From NCBI GenBank assembly GCA_943735955.1, contig OX030970.1:1554184-1618183 (forward strand): 64,000 bases of DNA, written 5' to 3'. This DNA comes from Piscicola geometra (lineage: Eukaryota; Annelida; Clitellata; Hirudinida; Piscicolidae). The position numbers and the translations under genes are program-made. Shown here piece after piece: positions 1-24,819 of the stretch; the stretch's first letter is position 1, and every line of letters starts with the position of its first letter. The notes below the pieces were generated by a model that was not told the origin of the DNA, searched no databases, and worked only from the letters and a program-made list of their open reading frames with translations.

Positions 1-1622
1 TGCGTGGAGTTGAATGGCAGGTGCTGGGGTGAGTAAGAGGTAGATTTTTTCTCAAATTATGAAAAAATATTTTGTTCTTACAATTATTTGTTTAAATCTT
101 TGTTTTGATTATTATTTTAAGAATACAAAACTACAAAAAAACAACAAAAACAACAATAATAATAAGAATAAATATTAATTCAAATAAAAAATGATAATAA
201 AATAATAAACAAACTTCTTGTCAGGGGAACAGTAGGCAAGGCAGAAGGGTCTAACGAATCCCCTGGCCATGCTGTCATACAGAGTGAAGTACTCTACCTG
301 AGATGGATGGGATGGATGGATTGATGGAATGGATGGATTGATGGGATGGATGAATTGATGTGATGGATGAATTGATGGGATGGGTGGATGGGTGGGATGG
401 ATGGATGGGATGGATGGATGGGATGGATGGATGGATGGATGAATTGATGGGATGGATGGATTGATGGAATGAATGGATTGGATGGATGAGTGGATGGGAT
501 GGATGGATGATGGGATGGATTGATGGGAGAATGAGATGATGGAGATTGAAGAAAAGATGGTAAGAAGAATGGAGAGAAGGGATAGAAAGGGTATGTGGAT
601 CAATATGTCAAGGTTGAGATGAATGAAAAGATGGATGGATGAATGCTTAGATAAATGAGAAGATAGATGGAAGGGTGGATATACAGATGAATGGATGAAT
701 GAATTAAGGATGACTCACAAATGCGTAAATCTTGTTAGCGGTTTGAGACATGAAGGTTTGAGAGTCGCTCTGCGTTGTAAACTCAAATTTGCTGTAAAGG
801 TGGGTGTGGGTAGGTAGGAAGGGTCTATATAAATAAAGCTAATTAAAAACATGATTAATTATACATTGGCGCAATTAATTAAAGTAATTAATTGAGTTGA
901 AACACATTTATATTAATTATAGTTATTTTATAGTAATTAAAATATTTAAACTTCCATACGTAGTTTGGGAGTCAAGAGAGAGTAGACAAATGACGAAAAG
1001 ATCCAGATTAAAGTTACCATTGCCATTCCTTGGAATAACTATCTGATGATGATGATGATAATGATGGTGTGTTGATGATGATGATGATGATGATTATGAT
1101 GATTATAGTGATAATGATGTTGTTGTGTTGGTGATGATGATGGAGATGATGGTGATGATGTTGATGACAATTTTTCTATTCTGACTATGAACATTAATTT
1201 TTATATGTATTATTGATTAAACTAAATCATGAAATTATTTTAGAAAATATTACTAAATTTGAACCTAATAATTAATAAATAAATAATTTAATTACCCTGG
1301 GAATGGGCCCTTCCAACTCACAGCCCTCTGCTAGCAGCAGAAAATCATTAATGACAATATTGTCACTAGATGGCGTTTTGAATTTTTTATTCGGGGACTT
1401 ATAATTATAGCTATTCCCTAATGGGGTGGATGGTGATGTAGTGTTTGTTGCTGAAAAAGTACTTTTAGAAAGGGATTTTCCTAGATTTTTGTGGGTGTTT
1501 TGGGCTGGTGGATGGTGGAGGAAATGATTTTGGTGGTTGTTTTCTGGTGGTAGATATTCCAAAGGAAGTTGCAATTCGTAATCTACATCACTATACTCCA
1601 TGGAAAAGTAGCCTGCAAACAT
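1..1622 (-). CDS. SMCR8: SMCR8-like protein, 5' (N-terminal) exons; gene continues past left edge
   Basis: Four exons on the minus strand join in phase: 1622-1296, 1042-960, 791-719 and 297 to about 210. The peptide includes [17 protein letters not shown], then [19 protein letters not shown], then [19 protein letters not shown]. These align in order with the N-terminal longin-DENN region of SMCR8 (human has a near-identical LTLYD-x(3)-RGFVRPFC block). In other animals SMCR8 forms a complex with C9orf72 and WDR41 that acts on small GTPases in autophagy and lysosome signalling. The start is taken as the Met at 1622; a second Met lies seven residues on (MEYSDVD), and an AG before either could be an acceptor. 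The last visible donor near 210 (GTTTAT) is weak. A pyrimidine-rich acceptor-like sequence near 27 may open the next exon. Intron 3 is filled with GATGG repeats. The family assignment is firm; the exon 4 end and the start are not. Confidence 0.75.
301..530. repeat. (GATGG/GATGAATT)n degenerate repeat in SMCR8-like intron 3
   Basis: Imperfect tandem repeat with units such as GGGATGGATGGATTGAT. It begins directly at the acceptor of the downstream exon. On the gene's coding (minus) strand it reads as CATCC, so it forms the C-rich tract before that acceptor. Weaker GATG copies continue to about 710. Confidence 0.85.
1046..1170. repeat. (GATGAT)n run in SMCR8-like intron 1
   Basis: Interrupted GAT trinucleotide run. 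It starts two bases from the exon 2 acceptor and reads CATCAT on the coding strand of the SMCR8-like gene. Confidence 0.85.
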
Positions 1623-2780
1623 CCTGGATTCTTTTTTGTTTTCTTTTTATATATATTTTATTTTAATATTTTCAGTTGATATTAAATTTAGTATGCTTTT
1701 TGAGTGAATTTTGTTTGGTTAGGTTGATTTTGATTTTTCAAAGCTTGTGTTCTTTAAATTTTTAGATCATATGATTTTAAATGTTTGTTGATCAAAAAAT
1801 TTTAAAACAAGAAATCATTTATGAGAAAAAAATACATAAATTAGTTTTTTTTAACATTTTTGGAATTTTTAAAGCTTCTAAATAATTATTTTTTAAATTT
1901 TCTTTTAAAGATCAATAGTAGAAATGGAAGATTTCGTTTTTTAATTTCTATAAAAGACTCGTTTTTTCATTAAAATGATATAATTTAAAAGTGAATTATC
2001 TAAAATAATTAAATATTAATTGTTAAAACTTTTGTATTTTGCATGATAAAACCTAAAAGTTTTTAATTGATTTTGTGCAAAAGAGAGATAAAGATTTTAA
2101 AAATAAAAGAACGTGGTTTAAATACGTAAAAGCAAAAATTTTAATATTTCTAGATTTCAAAATTGATAAAAAATTATTTTAAAAATAACTAAAGATTATA
2201 AAAAACAGTTTCAAAAAAGATTTTCATCAAATTAATGAGTAAATTAGAGTAAATATATTTTAAGTTTGTATCTTCAAATTCTATTCTATCCTAAAACATT
2301 GTGTTTTTAAGCCATTACAAGATCTTCCAATAATACTGCATGAGTGAACATGAATTTATGGATGGATGGATGAATGGATGGGTGGAGTGGTGAATGGATG
2401 GATAGAGTGGTGATTGGATGAATGGATGGATGGAGTGGTGAATAGATTATTAAGATGATGATTAAATAAAAGAATGAAATTATGTAAAATGATAGAAAAG
2501 GTTTATTTGAAATGTTTTTGAAAAAAATATATTGCGAAAAATTAAATAGGAAAAAAATATTTTTTAATTAAATTCAAAAGTAAAACTGAGGGTTTTTATT
2601 AAATCTTAAAAGTGTCGTAGCTTTGAATTCAGGATTTCAAAGTTAAATCTTTAAATCTCTTCGAAATGAATTTTTCAGCCTGCCGGTAAAAAAGAGTTTA
2701 ATAAAGGACTTTATTTTGAATGTTCTTGAAAATTTGACTTACGTCTAAACCTACTTTTTACCAGCATTTAAGTTTTTTTC
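1623..2780. other. AT-rich spacer without recognisable gene
   Basis: Very AT-rich, with no convincing coding segment on either strand. It holds a short (GATG)n tract at about 2355-2445. The SMCR8-like promoter should lie here, but I see no clear core element. Confidence 0.6.
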
Positions 2781-3062
2781 TTGACACCATCACAAGCCTT
2801 TGATAGCCCAAAACCTAACCCGCAAGGCAGCAGGGCCGTAACCCAGGCTGGAAGACTGAAGGGGTAATAGCACTTGTCTAAGGTGCTTCCCAGGACTAGT
2901 GGTAGAGCGGGGATGTCTTACTTTCCCGTGCAGGTAAGACACCTGTCCACTGCTCCTGGGCTGATCGTTGACACTAAAAATGTGTTCATCCGCCATTTTT
3001 CAGTTTTTGATCTTCGTGCTGTTGGGTAACCCAGATACCCTCTCCACCAAAAATAAGAAACG
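2781..3062. repeat. Possible SINE-like or other interspersed element next to a (CA)n array
   Basis: A sharply bounded patch of about 280 bp, far more GC-rich than its AT-rich flanks. It contains a tRNA A-box-like TGGTAGAGCGG at about 2900-2910 and a 7 bp inverted repeat, GTCTTAC (2915-2921) and GTAAGAC (2934-2940). It is followed directly by a long (CA)n array. An open frame runs through it on the minus strand, but there is no start context, splice pattern or recognisable protein. No convincing B-box is visible. A decayed exon remains possible. Confidence 0.35.
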
Positions 3063-3069
3063 TGTGTAA

Positions 3070-3239
<170 letters not shown>

Positions 3240-3773
3240 AAGTGTGGCGTAGACCATATTTTAAAGCCACTAATGCAAAATTCATCAGCAGGAAAACGAT
3301 AGAAACTTCTCATTTTTTACTTTTTTCATCATCATCACCATTTTATTTTTACTTTTTATCTTTCCAATTTTTTTTCTTTTTTTGTTATATAAAAACTCAT
3401 CCGTCATTTTTTAAACTTTTTATTTTATTTTTAGTTTTTTCAAATTCCTATCTTTTTTCCGTGCAAGGTCGACTGTGGATGCACAGAACTTTCACACTGT
3501 TTTTCTTAGACAAACACTCAACAGAAAAACTAATTTCAGAGATCAAAAAAATAAATAGAACATTTAAAATTCTTTTGCTAGGAGCATATTGGAAAGAATG
3601 ATTCATTTAACTTCAAAAAATCGAGTTTCAGAAGAATATTGGAGAAGAAAATAATTTGTAAATTTTCTTTTTTTTAAAAAAAACATGTGCTAAATGAATG
3701 GATTTCATAAAGATGACGTGATGTTTGAAAAAACAGAGCTGTGATTGGATCGCTGATGACATTTGCCCTTTGA

Positions 3774-3778
3774 TGCTG

Positions 3779-3852
<74 letters not shown>
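3774..3852. repeat. (GAT)n microsatellite
   Basis: About 25 copies of GAT/ATG with one GGT interruption near 3795. Confidence 0.95.
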
Positions 3853-3855
<3 letters not shown>

Positions 3856-3964
3856 AGGAAGGTACTCAAAGACAATTCTGAATGACAAGCACTGGGGACT
3901 TTCCATGGAATGTTCCAATACTTTGTACCGAGAGAATGAATAAGAAATGAATGCTTTCATATCA

Positions 3965-4116
<152 letters not shown>

Positions 4117-4204
4117 GTATAAGGAGCGTACACTAGGCTGAGGGTTTATCCTAATTTCAGAAAGACTTCCTTGGTTGAATTCGAAAAGACTGTCATAGCC
4201 TTTG

Positions 4205-4880
<676 letters not shown>

Positions 4881-6298
4881 CTGTTCAATATACCAATAGT
4901 AAATCATAGAAAAAAGTTTTCTACGAATTTTTTCATTATAAAAAGAAAGTTGAATATGTTGACGATACAGCGTTGAGAAATGTCAAAACAGTTTCGCAGT
5001 GATGGTTCGAGTAGTTGTTGCAAAAGTTAATACCCCTTGGTGTGGTTGTTGTAGAGCTGGTTGTTGTAGCTACTACCCTTGCATAGAGTCTTAGTGTGTA
5101 GTGGAGAGTTGTGCTTGTTGCAAAGGTTTCTATTCAGAGATTCTTGATATTTATAAATAAAAGGGTGTTTATTAAATATAAAAAGTTTTTGGATAAATTG
5201 AAAAGTTTTTCTAGATTGGAAAAATGATTTAAAAGAAAAAATTGGCACCACCAAAACTCGCATAAATTTCACGAAGACCAAAAAAAACTATTTTGGATAT
5301 ACTGTATGTTCTTAAGGATGCCAAGAAAAAGTAATGTTTTATTATATAAATTATAAAAATGTAATTAATTATGTTTTGTTTAATAAATTTAAATTTTATA
5401 ATTTTATAATTTTATTTGTATTATTAATATCTTTAAAATTACTTTTTAATATTTAAAAATGTATTCTATAGATTTTTTCATGAATGATTAAAAAAAACCT
5501 TTAAAGAGTTTTTTCCCACAAAACTCAATAGCAAAACGATGAAGTTTTCCCTGTGTTTTCTTTTCGTAGATAAAAGCAATATTTATGTAAACGATTGTGA
5601 AAAAAAAATTTAAATAAAAACTTAATTTAAAAATCTACATTTAAAACATTTGAATTAGTTTTTGCAATTTTTATTATTTCTATTATTTTCATTATTGACA
5701 TGGGAGTGTGAGTTTGCATAAAATTATATAAATTCTTATAAAAACTATTTTTAAATGTTTCTGAATAGTTTGTTTTGTACAATCTTTTGGAACAATTAAA
5801 ACTAGGATTTAAATAGACAAAATAGAAAGTTTATGTAAAATTGTAAAAAAATCTTTATTATTTATATATAAATAACATTAAAAAATTAATTTATCATTTT
5901 TTAGTTTTATTATGACTTTTCTTTCAGAGAATTTACCCAGAAAAATGTTCTTGAATTCTTAAAATCGACAGAAATGCAATAAAAAACATAATTTCATTAA
6001 ATTAAAATACATAAAAATCCAATTTGAATCGAAATGCTAAAATTATTTTATAAAAAAAACATGTCGAGAAACAGAAAAATTATTTATTCAAGTTTTACAT
6101 AATGCTGTCGATAAAAAAACATTGTCTGCAAAGATCAAATTAAACATATAAAAAACTTCCTACAAACTTTAAAAAAATGAAAACACTGAAATAAAAACAA
6201 AACCATTATTAAGAATTCTAAAAATATAATTAATTAAAATATTATAACTCAAAAGCGCTGAATTAAAAATAAATTAATATAAACTGGAATTATTCATA
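4881..6298. other. AT-rich upstream region of the stomatin gene
   Basis: About 1.4 kb of AT-rich DNA without supportable exons. The 5' UTR and promoter of the downstream stomatin gene must be in or before this stretch. No TATA box stands out from the AT background. Confidence 0.55.
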
Positions 6299-16554
<10,256 letters not shown>

Positions 16555-16634
16555 CCATTTCTTGTGGAAGAATGGAGAGTTTGATTTCAAAGCTTCGGGG
16601 GGGTGGAGACTCCGAGAAATATATACTTTAGAGA

Positions 16635-16640
16635 AATAAA
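16635..16640 (+). terminator. Poly(A) signal AATAAA of the stomatin gene
   Basis: A canonical AATAAA about 80 bases after the stomatin stop codon, followed by an AT-rich stretch. Confidence 0.55.
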
Positions 16641-17060
16641 CTAAAAATACAAATCGGAATGTGAAGGATCGGATAAATATCAAATGACCATTTAAGTTTA
16701 ATTTTATTGTTTTTTACTTTTCATTCTTCTTATCGCTAGAGATTGGACTCTTATGGTGTGAGTTTTAATCAAAAAAGGTTTTGATTAAAGTTTGAGAGAT
16801 GTGGTGAGTTTTTAAAAAGATATAAAATGTTTTACGTTGTAGAATTTCGTTGCGATATTAGCAAATCTTCACACCAGAGGCTGTGCGTTTCCGTTTGAAT
16901 TATATTTTCAGATAATTTTATTCCCGAAAAGCTATAAATGCATTTTAAATCCATCTACTAATTCATTTATTCTGAATTCGTTCACCTTGAATTCATTATC
17001 TATGAATTCATTTATCTTGAATGCATTCATCTCTCAATTAATTTTCCCTAAATTCATTAA

Positions 17061-17195
17061 CCATGAATTAACTACACCCATGAATTAACTACACCCATGA
17101 ATTAACTACACCCATGAATTAACTACACCCATGAATTAACTACACCCATGAATTAACTACACCCATGAATTAACTACACCCATGAATTAACTACA
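17061..17195. repeat. 17 bp minisatellite CCATGAATTAACTACAC
   Basis: About eight near-identical head-to-tail copies. It abuts a second minisatellite with a related TGAATT core. Confidence 0.95.
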
Positions 17196-17358
17196 CCCTG
17201 AATTCATTAAACCCTGAATTCATTCAACACTGAATTCATTCAACCCTGAATTCATTCAACCCTGAATTCATTCAACCCTGAATTCATTCAACCCTGAATT
17301 CATTCAACCCTGAATTCATTCAACCCTGAATTCATTCAACCCTGAATTCATTCACCTA
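17196..17358. repeat. 15 bp minisatellite CCTGAATTCATTCAA
   Basis: About eleven copies, the first with AAA or ACA variants. It contains the palindrome TGAATTCA. It directly continues the 17 bp array. Confidence 0.95.
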
Positions 17359-19378
17359 TGAACGCTTTGAAACGTTGTATATTTTCGAGGCCCAACTCTT
17401 CCGCTTAGTTGTTTCTTGTTGATAGTTTTCCAACCCAGGGTTATTAACCACCGTGAATTCATTTAGTTGTACTTAACACCTTTTAATCCAGAGTCATGTA
17501 GACTTTTATTGCAATTAATCAAGAATAAAAGATAAATATAAATAATTAACAATATAAATATATCAGCGTTTTCTACAATATTTTGTAAAGCTTAGTGCTG
17601 AGTAAATTTCATTTTTTTATAAATATTATTTTTATTACTTTATTTAAAAACATATTCAAGTTTACAAATTGATGATTTTTTATGACTTATTTATTTTCCA
17701 TTTTTTGACACTCCCATCTTTTCCACTTCCACAATCTCCTGGTTATGCAATTTTTTTTATTAAAAGTTTTTTTATTAAAAAAAAACTTTTTACAATTTTT
17801 ATTTTGATCAAAAAATGTTTTTGAATTTTAAATCACCCTTTAGTATGTTTTCCATGTTCAATCGGTATTTATTTTTTACAACATTTTCCACTAATTTATA
17901 GATTTAATCACCAATCTCCGAAAAATAGTTTTTCAAATAGTTCTAAAAAAACATCCAACTAATTAACTTATAGAAATGAATTTTTTCAATTTTCAAACAG
18001 TTTTTCATTCGAAATTCTTCTCATTACCCATCCAGCCAATGTTGTTCCCCTCGACACTTCTGTTTTTCTGTGCCAAAATTGCTGAATTGAAGTCTTAGAG
18101 AGTGTTCAAACACTCAAACCCCTCACACTCCCTTCCAGCGCAAATTGACTTTCGATTTTTCACCATTTGCACTGGCATAGTAAATCATCGATATGCTTTT
18201 AAATTATAATTAATTAGCGCTATAAATCAATAAAATTAGATTAGATTAGTTTTTATCATCCAAGGGTCCAACAGTAAAGCTCAACTCTAGTTTCAGATGC
18301 TTTATGCCATTTTTTAACTAAAATCAATTCAAGTATTGCTTCAGTTATCTTTATTACTTTGTATGTATTGCCGCTCTATTTTGAACTTAATATTTTATTC
18401 AAATAATATTTATCTATATTTATTTAATAATTTATATATTTTTGAGTTTATTAATTTTTGAATACTATATCAATTTTTGCGCTTATGGCTTTTTTTCCAT
18501 CAATGCTTTTGCTTATGAAAAAACTATTTTAAAATTTTAGTTTATTATATTTATTTTTTAAATAATTATTTACAAAACTTTTATTCAATCTTTGTCGTAC
18601 AATTTGCATTTATATCAACCATGGTTCAAAAATTATACGGCCAAATTTTAAAGATATACAAAACACTGTTTATACAATTGATTGTATATTTATGTAATTT
18701 AAATGTATTAAATCACTTATAATGCGTTTATTTTAGTATTTATGATGTATTTACTTTTCTATAAAAACTAGAAAACAAGTATTTATTATATTAATAAATA
18801 TTAATAATTTAATTTTTTTCATATTGTGAATGGCTTCACTGGAGCATCAACGCACTTCGGTGGAAACAGAAAAAACACCCGATTTATGCATTTATTTGTA
18901 TTTATGAGTATTCCAACTTAGATGACAAACCCATAAAACTTAGAAAACAGGCAAAGTGCAGTGGTATTTAAAGTTTTTAGTTTAAGATTATTCATTGAAC
19001 ATTTAATTTTCTTTTTCTATTCAACTCTTACATTATTGCTTACCCTTTTGTTACAATACACATTTGATAATTCTCATTTGACATCATTGCGTTATTAAGT
19101 TTGTGCTATTTTTCGTGTAAATGTTACTCAAAATGAAAAATTAACCAATTCCTGTTGACTCGTAGATAAATCTTGCATGGTTGTAACATTAATTTTATTT
19201 CAATTGAATTTAAGTATATTTTAAGCTTATTCCAAATTATGTAAAACTTCTGTTAAAAAAAGTTTTGGTCTTTAAATACTTTTGGGTTTATGCCGTTTTA
19301 ATTCTGAACTTTTTCATCTCTGAAATCCAACAAAAACTGAAAGGATAAGTAGAGATTCCTGAAGCATTGTAGAAATAC

Positions 19379-19475
19379 TTTACATTTAAAGTAAACTTTA
19401 CATTTAAAGTAAACTTTACATTTACAGTAAACTTTACAATTACAGTAAACTTTACATTTAAAGTAAACTTTACTG
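19379..19475. repeat. 18 bp repeat CTTTACATTTAAAGTAAA
   Basis: About five copies. Each contains the near-palindrome TTTACATTTAAAGTAAA and can form short hairpins. Confidence 0.88.
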
Positions 19476-19812
19476 TTGGTAGAATTCCCAAATGAAGCTT
19501 TAACTTTTCTTTACAATTATATTATATCAGTCAATAAATGCAATTCATTGAGTTTTAATATTAATTAAATTAATTTTAATTAACTCTATTAGTGAAAAAG
19601 AAATTTAATAGAACTTTTCAAAGGATATGAAAATGGTAAGAAATTTAAAAAAAGAAAAAATCGTTCAAGAAAACTACAATAATTATTAACAATAATAAAA
19701 ATAATAATTATTAATACTATTAATTAAATTAATAATAATGAATATTAGTATTAATAACTATAATATATAAATAAATAATAATATAAATAATTATAAATGG
19801 TTATGATCATGA

Positions 19813-22800
19813 TCATTCCTTCTTGCTCCTCCACGCATGCCATTTTCTCACGATCGGTTCCCGCTTTTGCCATATCATCTTGCTCCCGTATGTGACGTAC
19901 CAGCTGGTGATGATGATGATTGCGATGATGATGGTGATGAAGATGATGGCGATGATGATGATGGCGATGATGATGATGATAGAAGCATTTTTTCACCCAA
20001 TCATTCACACTTCATCAATCACCATTACATAACCCAAACACCCACCCACCCAACCACTGCCCAGCCCACCCACCCAACCACTGCCCAGCCCACCCACTCA
20101 ACCACTACCCAGCCCATCCATCCAACCACTGCCCAGCCCATCCACCCAACCACTACCCAGCCCATCCAGCCCCCCCTTACATTCCAAACAGCACACCAGC
20201 CAAATGTGCGGCATGGTCAAATAATCTCCACTTGAACAAAATTCCCAAACTGTCCAAAACTATGAGGCCCTTCAACGCCTGTGTGGATGGATGGATGGGA
20301 TGAGTGGAGTGAAGTTGGATGGATGGGATGGTTGGATAGATGGATGGATGGATGGATGGGTAGATGGGATGGGTGAAATGAAGTTGAGTGGATGGATGGA
20401 TGGGTGATATGATGTTGAAGAAATGAAGTTGGTGGATGGATGGATAAAGAAACAGGCTTCAATTCACTCGATTCGCCCACCTATCCACCCACTCACTCAT
20501 CTATTCATCTCCCTCTCCCCTCCACCTACCCGACCCTCTTACCCACCTATCCACATCCCCCCACCCACCTATCCACATCCCCCCACCTACCCACCCATCC
20601 CCCCACCCACCTATCCACATCCTCCCACCTACCCACCCATTCCCCCACCTACCCACCCATCCCCCCACCCACCTATCCACATCCTCCCACCTACCCACCT
20701 ATCCACATCCTCCCACCTATCCACCCATCCCCCACCCACCTATCCACATCCCATCCATCCATCCATCCACCCATCCATCCATCCATCCATCATTCCTACT
20801 GATTCAGCGGAGAATGAATGAGGATAGATGGAAGAAACGAAGGCAATGCTCAATCGGGCATCCGGATTCTTAACACACACCATGCCCAACACGGCCATTA
20901 TGGCGCCTGACTGGTGATGATGATGATGGTGGGTGGTGGTGATGATGATGGGTGATGATGATGATGATGGGTGGTGATGATGATGATGGTGCGTGGTGGT
21001 GATGATGATGATGGTGGGTGTGATGATGATGATGGTGGGTGGTGGTGATGATGATGGTGCGTGGTGGTGATGATGATGATGGTGGGTGGTGATGATGGTG
21101 GTGGGTGATGATGATGGTGGTGGGTGATGATGATGATAGTGGGTGGTGATGATGATGATGGTAGTGTGGAGGATGATGGTGATGTTGATGATGATGATGG
21201 GTGGTGATGATAATGGTGGGGATGATGATGGTGGTGATAATGATGTTCGGTATAACAATGATTATTGTGATATTTCCTTACAGCTCCAATGGACGGCACC
21301 ATGCTCTGGTTGAAAATCTTCAAAGCGTAACTGCCCAGACTTGACACAACTCCTTTTTATTTTTATTTTTAATTTTTATTCCTTTTTACTAAGATTTATT
21401 CTCAGTATTTATATAATTCAAAAAAATATTTTCTACATTTTAACGAAGCGCTACACAAGTGAAATAGAAAAGCCGACGATATTACTGCTCTCATTCGATC
21501 CGAACCCAGTACTAAGAATAATATACGAAGCACCCAAACTCTATCTTTCCATCCCAAACCCATCCTCCCAAATCAAACCCTACCCTTTTAACCCTTTCTC
21601 TCCCCACTCCCCACCCAATCAAACTGACCAGCAGTGAGGTAAGTGGCCACAAATTGTTCGTTTCCAAGGATACGGCTGATGGACGGGGTGAAGGACCAAA
21701 GAACGTACATATTTGCTGCAATGTGCCAGACAGATTGGTGGGAGAAGGTGGAGAGGAGCATGGGTAGGCAGCTGGTGGCTGTGGTTTTGGGGATGGGTGA
21801 GTATTGAGTTATTGTATTTTAAAAAGTTGAACCATTCTTTCAAATCTATAATAACTACTCCCCTTCTTCCACCCCCTACCTCCCCCCCCCCCCCTTCCTT
21901 CCTTCCCCCCACCCAACCACTCACAAGACATGGGGCTAGCTGCAAAATAACGGCCCATTAATGCATGCAAAGCAGGCACCCTCCACAACATGAACACCGC
22001 GCAATTCAGCGTGATTATAGCCACCACTGACCTTGCATTGGTTTGTAGTGTTCAATGTATGGAGTTTTTTAAGGATTTGTAACTTTAAAATTAGTTTTAG
22101 ATTAAAAATTATATTTATTAAGGGTTGTTAATTAAATTATTTTTATAATGAAATATTTTTATTTTTTTAAAAATATGTATTATGGATTAATATTTAAAAT
22201 ATTTTTGGTTTTTAAAATATTATTATTGATTAATAAGACATTTATTTTTATTTTTATTGATTATGATAACCAACTTTTCGCCAGAGGACAGGCTATTCCA
22301 CCAAAAGTTGATCTGAATGATAAATTAATAATTTAACTTAATTGGATATAATATTAATAATAACCATAATATTAATAATCATAACAATAATATTAATATT
22401 AATAATAATATTCATAATAACTTATAATATGATGTTAATAGGTGAATAACACAATTATTTATTATAATGTTGTAATTCTTCATTTGGAATCAAACTTTAA
22501 AAGCCTTTATCTAAACTAATTTGAATAAATTAAAATAGAATCATCCATCCATCCCCATCCTCTCATTCACCCAGCCCATCCTCAATCATCCCACTCCCCA
22601 CCCCTTTCACCTGTTGTCTGACCTCCCCCTTTTTCACTCCATCTCCCATCCATCCATATTGGTGATGATGATGGTTGTTGGAGTGTTTGGGATGGGATTT
22701 GAAGAGATTCTCATACTGCCAAATGGCTGCACCTACGTATGAAACTGTTCCTACCTTGGTTTGGGGGGAGGTGGCAAAGGTGGGCTTAATGACGATTATG

Positions 22801-24476
22801 ATGTAATATTAAAAATGGTATATTATTATTATTATTTATTATGCTAAAATATTAATAATTATAATATAAGTAATAATAATGAAAATATTTTTTTTAAAAA
22901 TATAAAAAATACAATGATGGTGTTAAAGACTTTTAGTGAACATCCACTAATCAGCCATCACTTCATAAAAACACCTTCCTGGACACACCAACACACCCCA
23001 ATGGTGAAGAAGAGAGGTTTGATGAGTCTAGAGAAGCCTTCACGCCGGCCTTTTAGGTCCCTTGTGTTTTGTTGGATGCCCATCTTGAGCGACGAGCCTG
23101 AGGGTGATCTGAAGGATCTGTGAAGAAGTGGGAGGGAGGGGGAAAAAAGATGAAATGAAAATGGATATTGTGGGACTAAGGGTTAGAGATTTTTTGGGTG
23201 GAAAGATTATGGATAAGTTCAAGATGCGTTAAGCTTTCTTTATTGTAATAGTTTTAGTTTAATGATATGATAAAGTAGGAGAAAAAAAGGTTGGCAAATT
23301 TTAAACCTGGAGAATGAAAAAGGCACTTTTGGGGTGAGTGGTTTGGAAGAACATTTTGTAAAAAGGCCTTTAAAAGATTTTGTGAAAATGATGGAAAAAT
23401 CTTTTTTGAGAAATATACTTGTGGTTTGTCTGTATGCATGGTTATTAGAGGTTGGTTTAAAATGATGAATGCCTTTGACTCAAAGGCGTTGAAAAATTTT
23501 TTGAAGAAAATAAATTAATAAAAAAATTCATTATTATTATTTAATTTGAAATTTCATAATTATATAAACATGAATAATTTTTTGTGAAATTCATAAATAT
23601 CTTCAAGACATTTTCATCATTCTTACGAAATGCGATTTTCATATTTATACAATAAAACTGAACGAAAAGGAATAATCTTCTTCGTGAAAATCATTTTATT
23701 AAATTGAAAAAACTTTGATATTAATAAAATGTCATTTACTAGAAATTGGAAAGTTTGCTTTTAAAAATTAAAACCATAGAATCATAATTTTCGGCTACAT
23801 TTATTGAACTTGAAAAACAAGTTTTACCCTATCGAATAAAAAATATTTATCGATAGATTTACAACTATTTTCACTAAAATTCAAAAACCTCTATGAAATT
23901 CATGTAAATAAGTATATTACAAGTTGGAAGCCCCCCACACACATACACACACCTAAACATACATACCAACACACGCACCTACTCATACACGCACACACAA
24001 ACACTCACACACACATCTACACACAAACCTACAAACACACAAACACACACACCTACACACACAATCACACTCCACAAACGCATTTACAAACACACACACA
24101 TCTACACACATACAAACACATTAAAACACAGACACAAAAACACAAACACACACACATAAACACACACTCACACAAACACACACACACACACAAACACACA
24201 CATGCACACTCACACACACACAAACACACACAAACTCACACAAACACACACACATACACACACATACACAAACACACTCACACACACACACACAACTAAG
24301 TGGCCTCCTACATTAGTGGAGTCGCAAATATTCATTTGGAAGTGTCTTAAAATCCCCCACATAAGACTATGGTGCTAGTAATAGTTGCAGTAGTAAGACT
24401 AGTAGTGGTAGTAGTAGTTACAGTAGTATAAGTAGTAGTAGTAGTAGTAGTAGTAGTATAAGTATTAGTAGTAGTG

Positions 24477-24533
<57 letters not shown>

Positions 24534-24557
24534 ATAGTGGCAGCAGTAGTAGTAGTT

Positions 24558-24631
<74 letters not shown>

Positions 24632-24632
24632 C

Positions 24633-24728
<96 letters not shown>

Positions 24729-24762
24729 GTAGTAGTAGTAGCATTAGTATTAGTAATAGTAT

Positions 24763-24819
<57 letters not shown>

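Larger units (their letters stand above)
16641..19812. other. Convergent intergenic spacer between stomatin and PARL
   Basis: AT-rich, with no supportable exon. It carries the 17/15 bp minisatellites (17061-17358) and an 18 bp repeat (19379-19475). The two flanking genes converge on it, so only 3' UTR sequence is expected. Confidence 0.6.

Noticed and set aside
17061..17358. CRISPR-like regular repeat array
   Set aside because: Units are head to tail with no unique spacers, and the genome is eukaryotic.
23254..23439. Minus-strand 61-codon frame as the PARL N-terminus
   Set aside because: Its only usable donor leaves phase 1, while the PARL exon at 23117 needs phase 2. The 26250 exon fits better.
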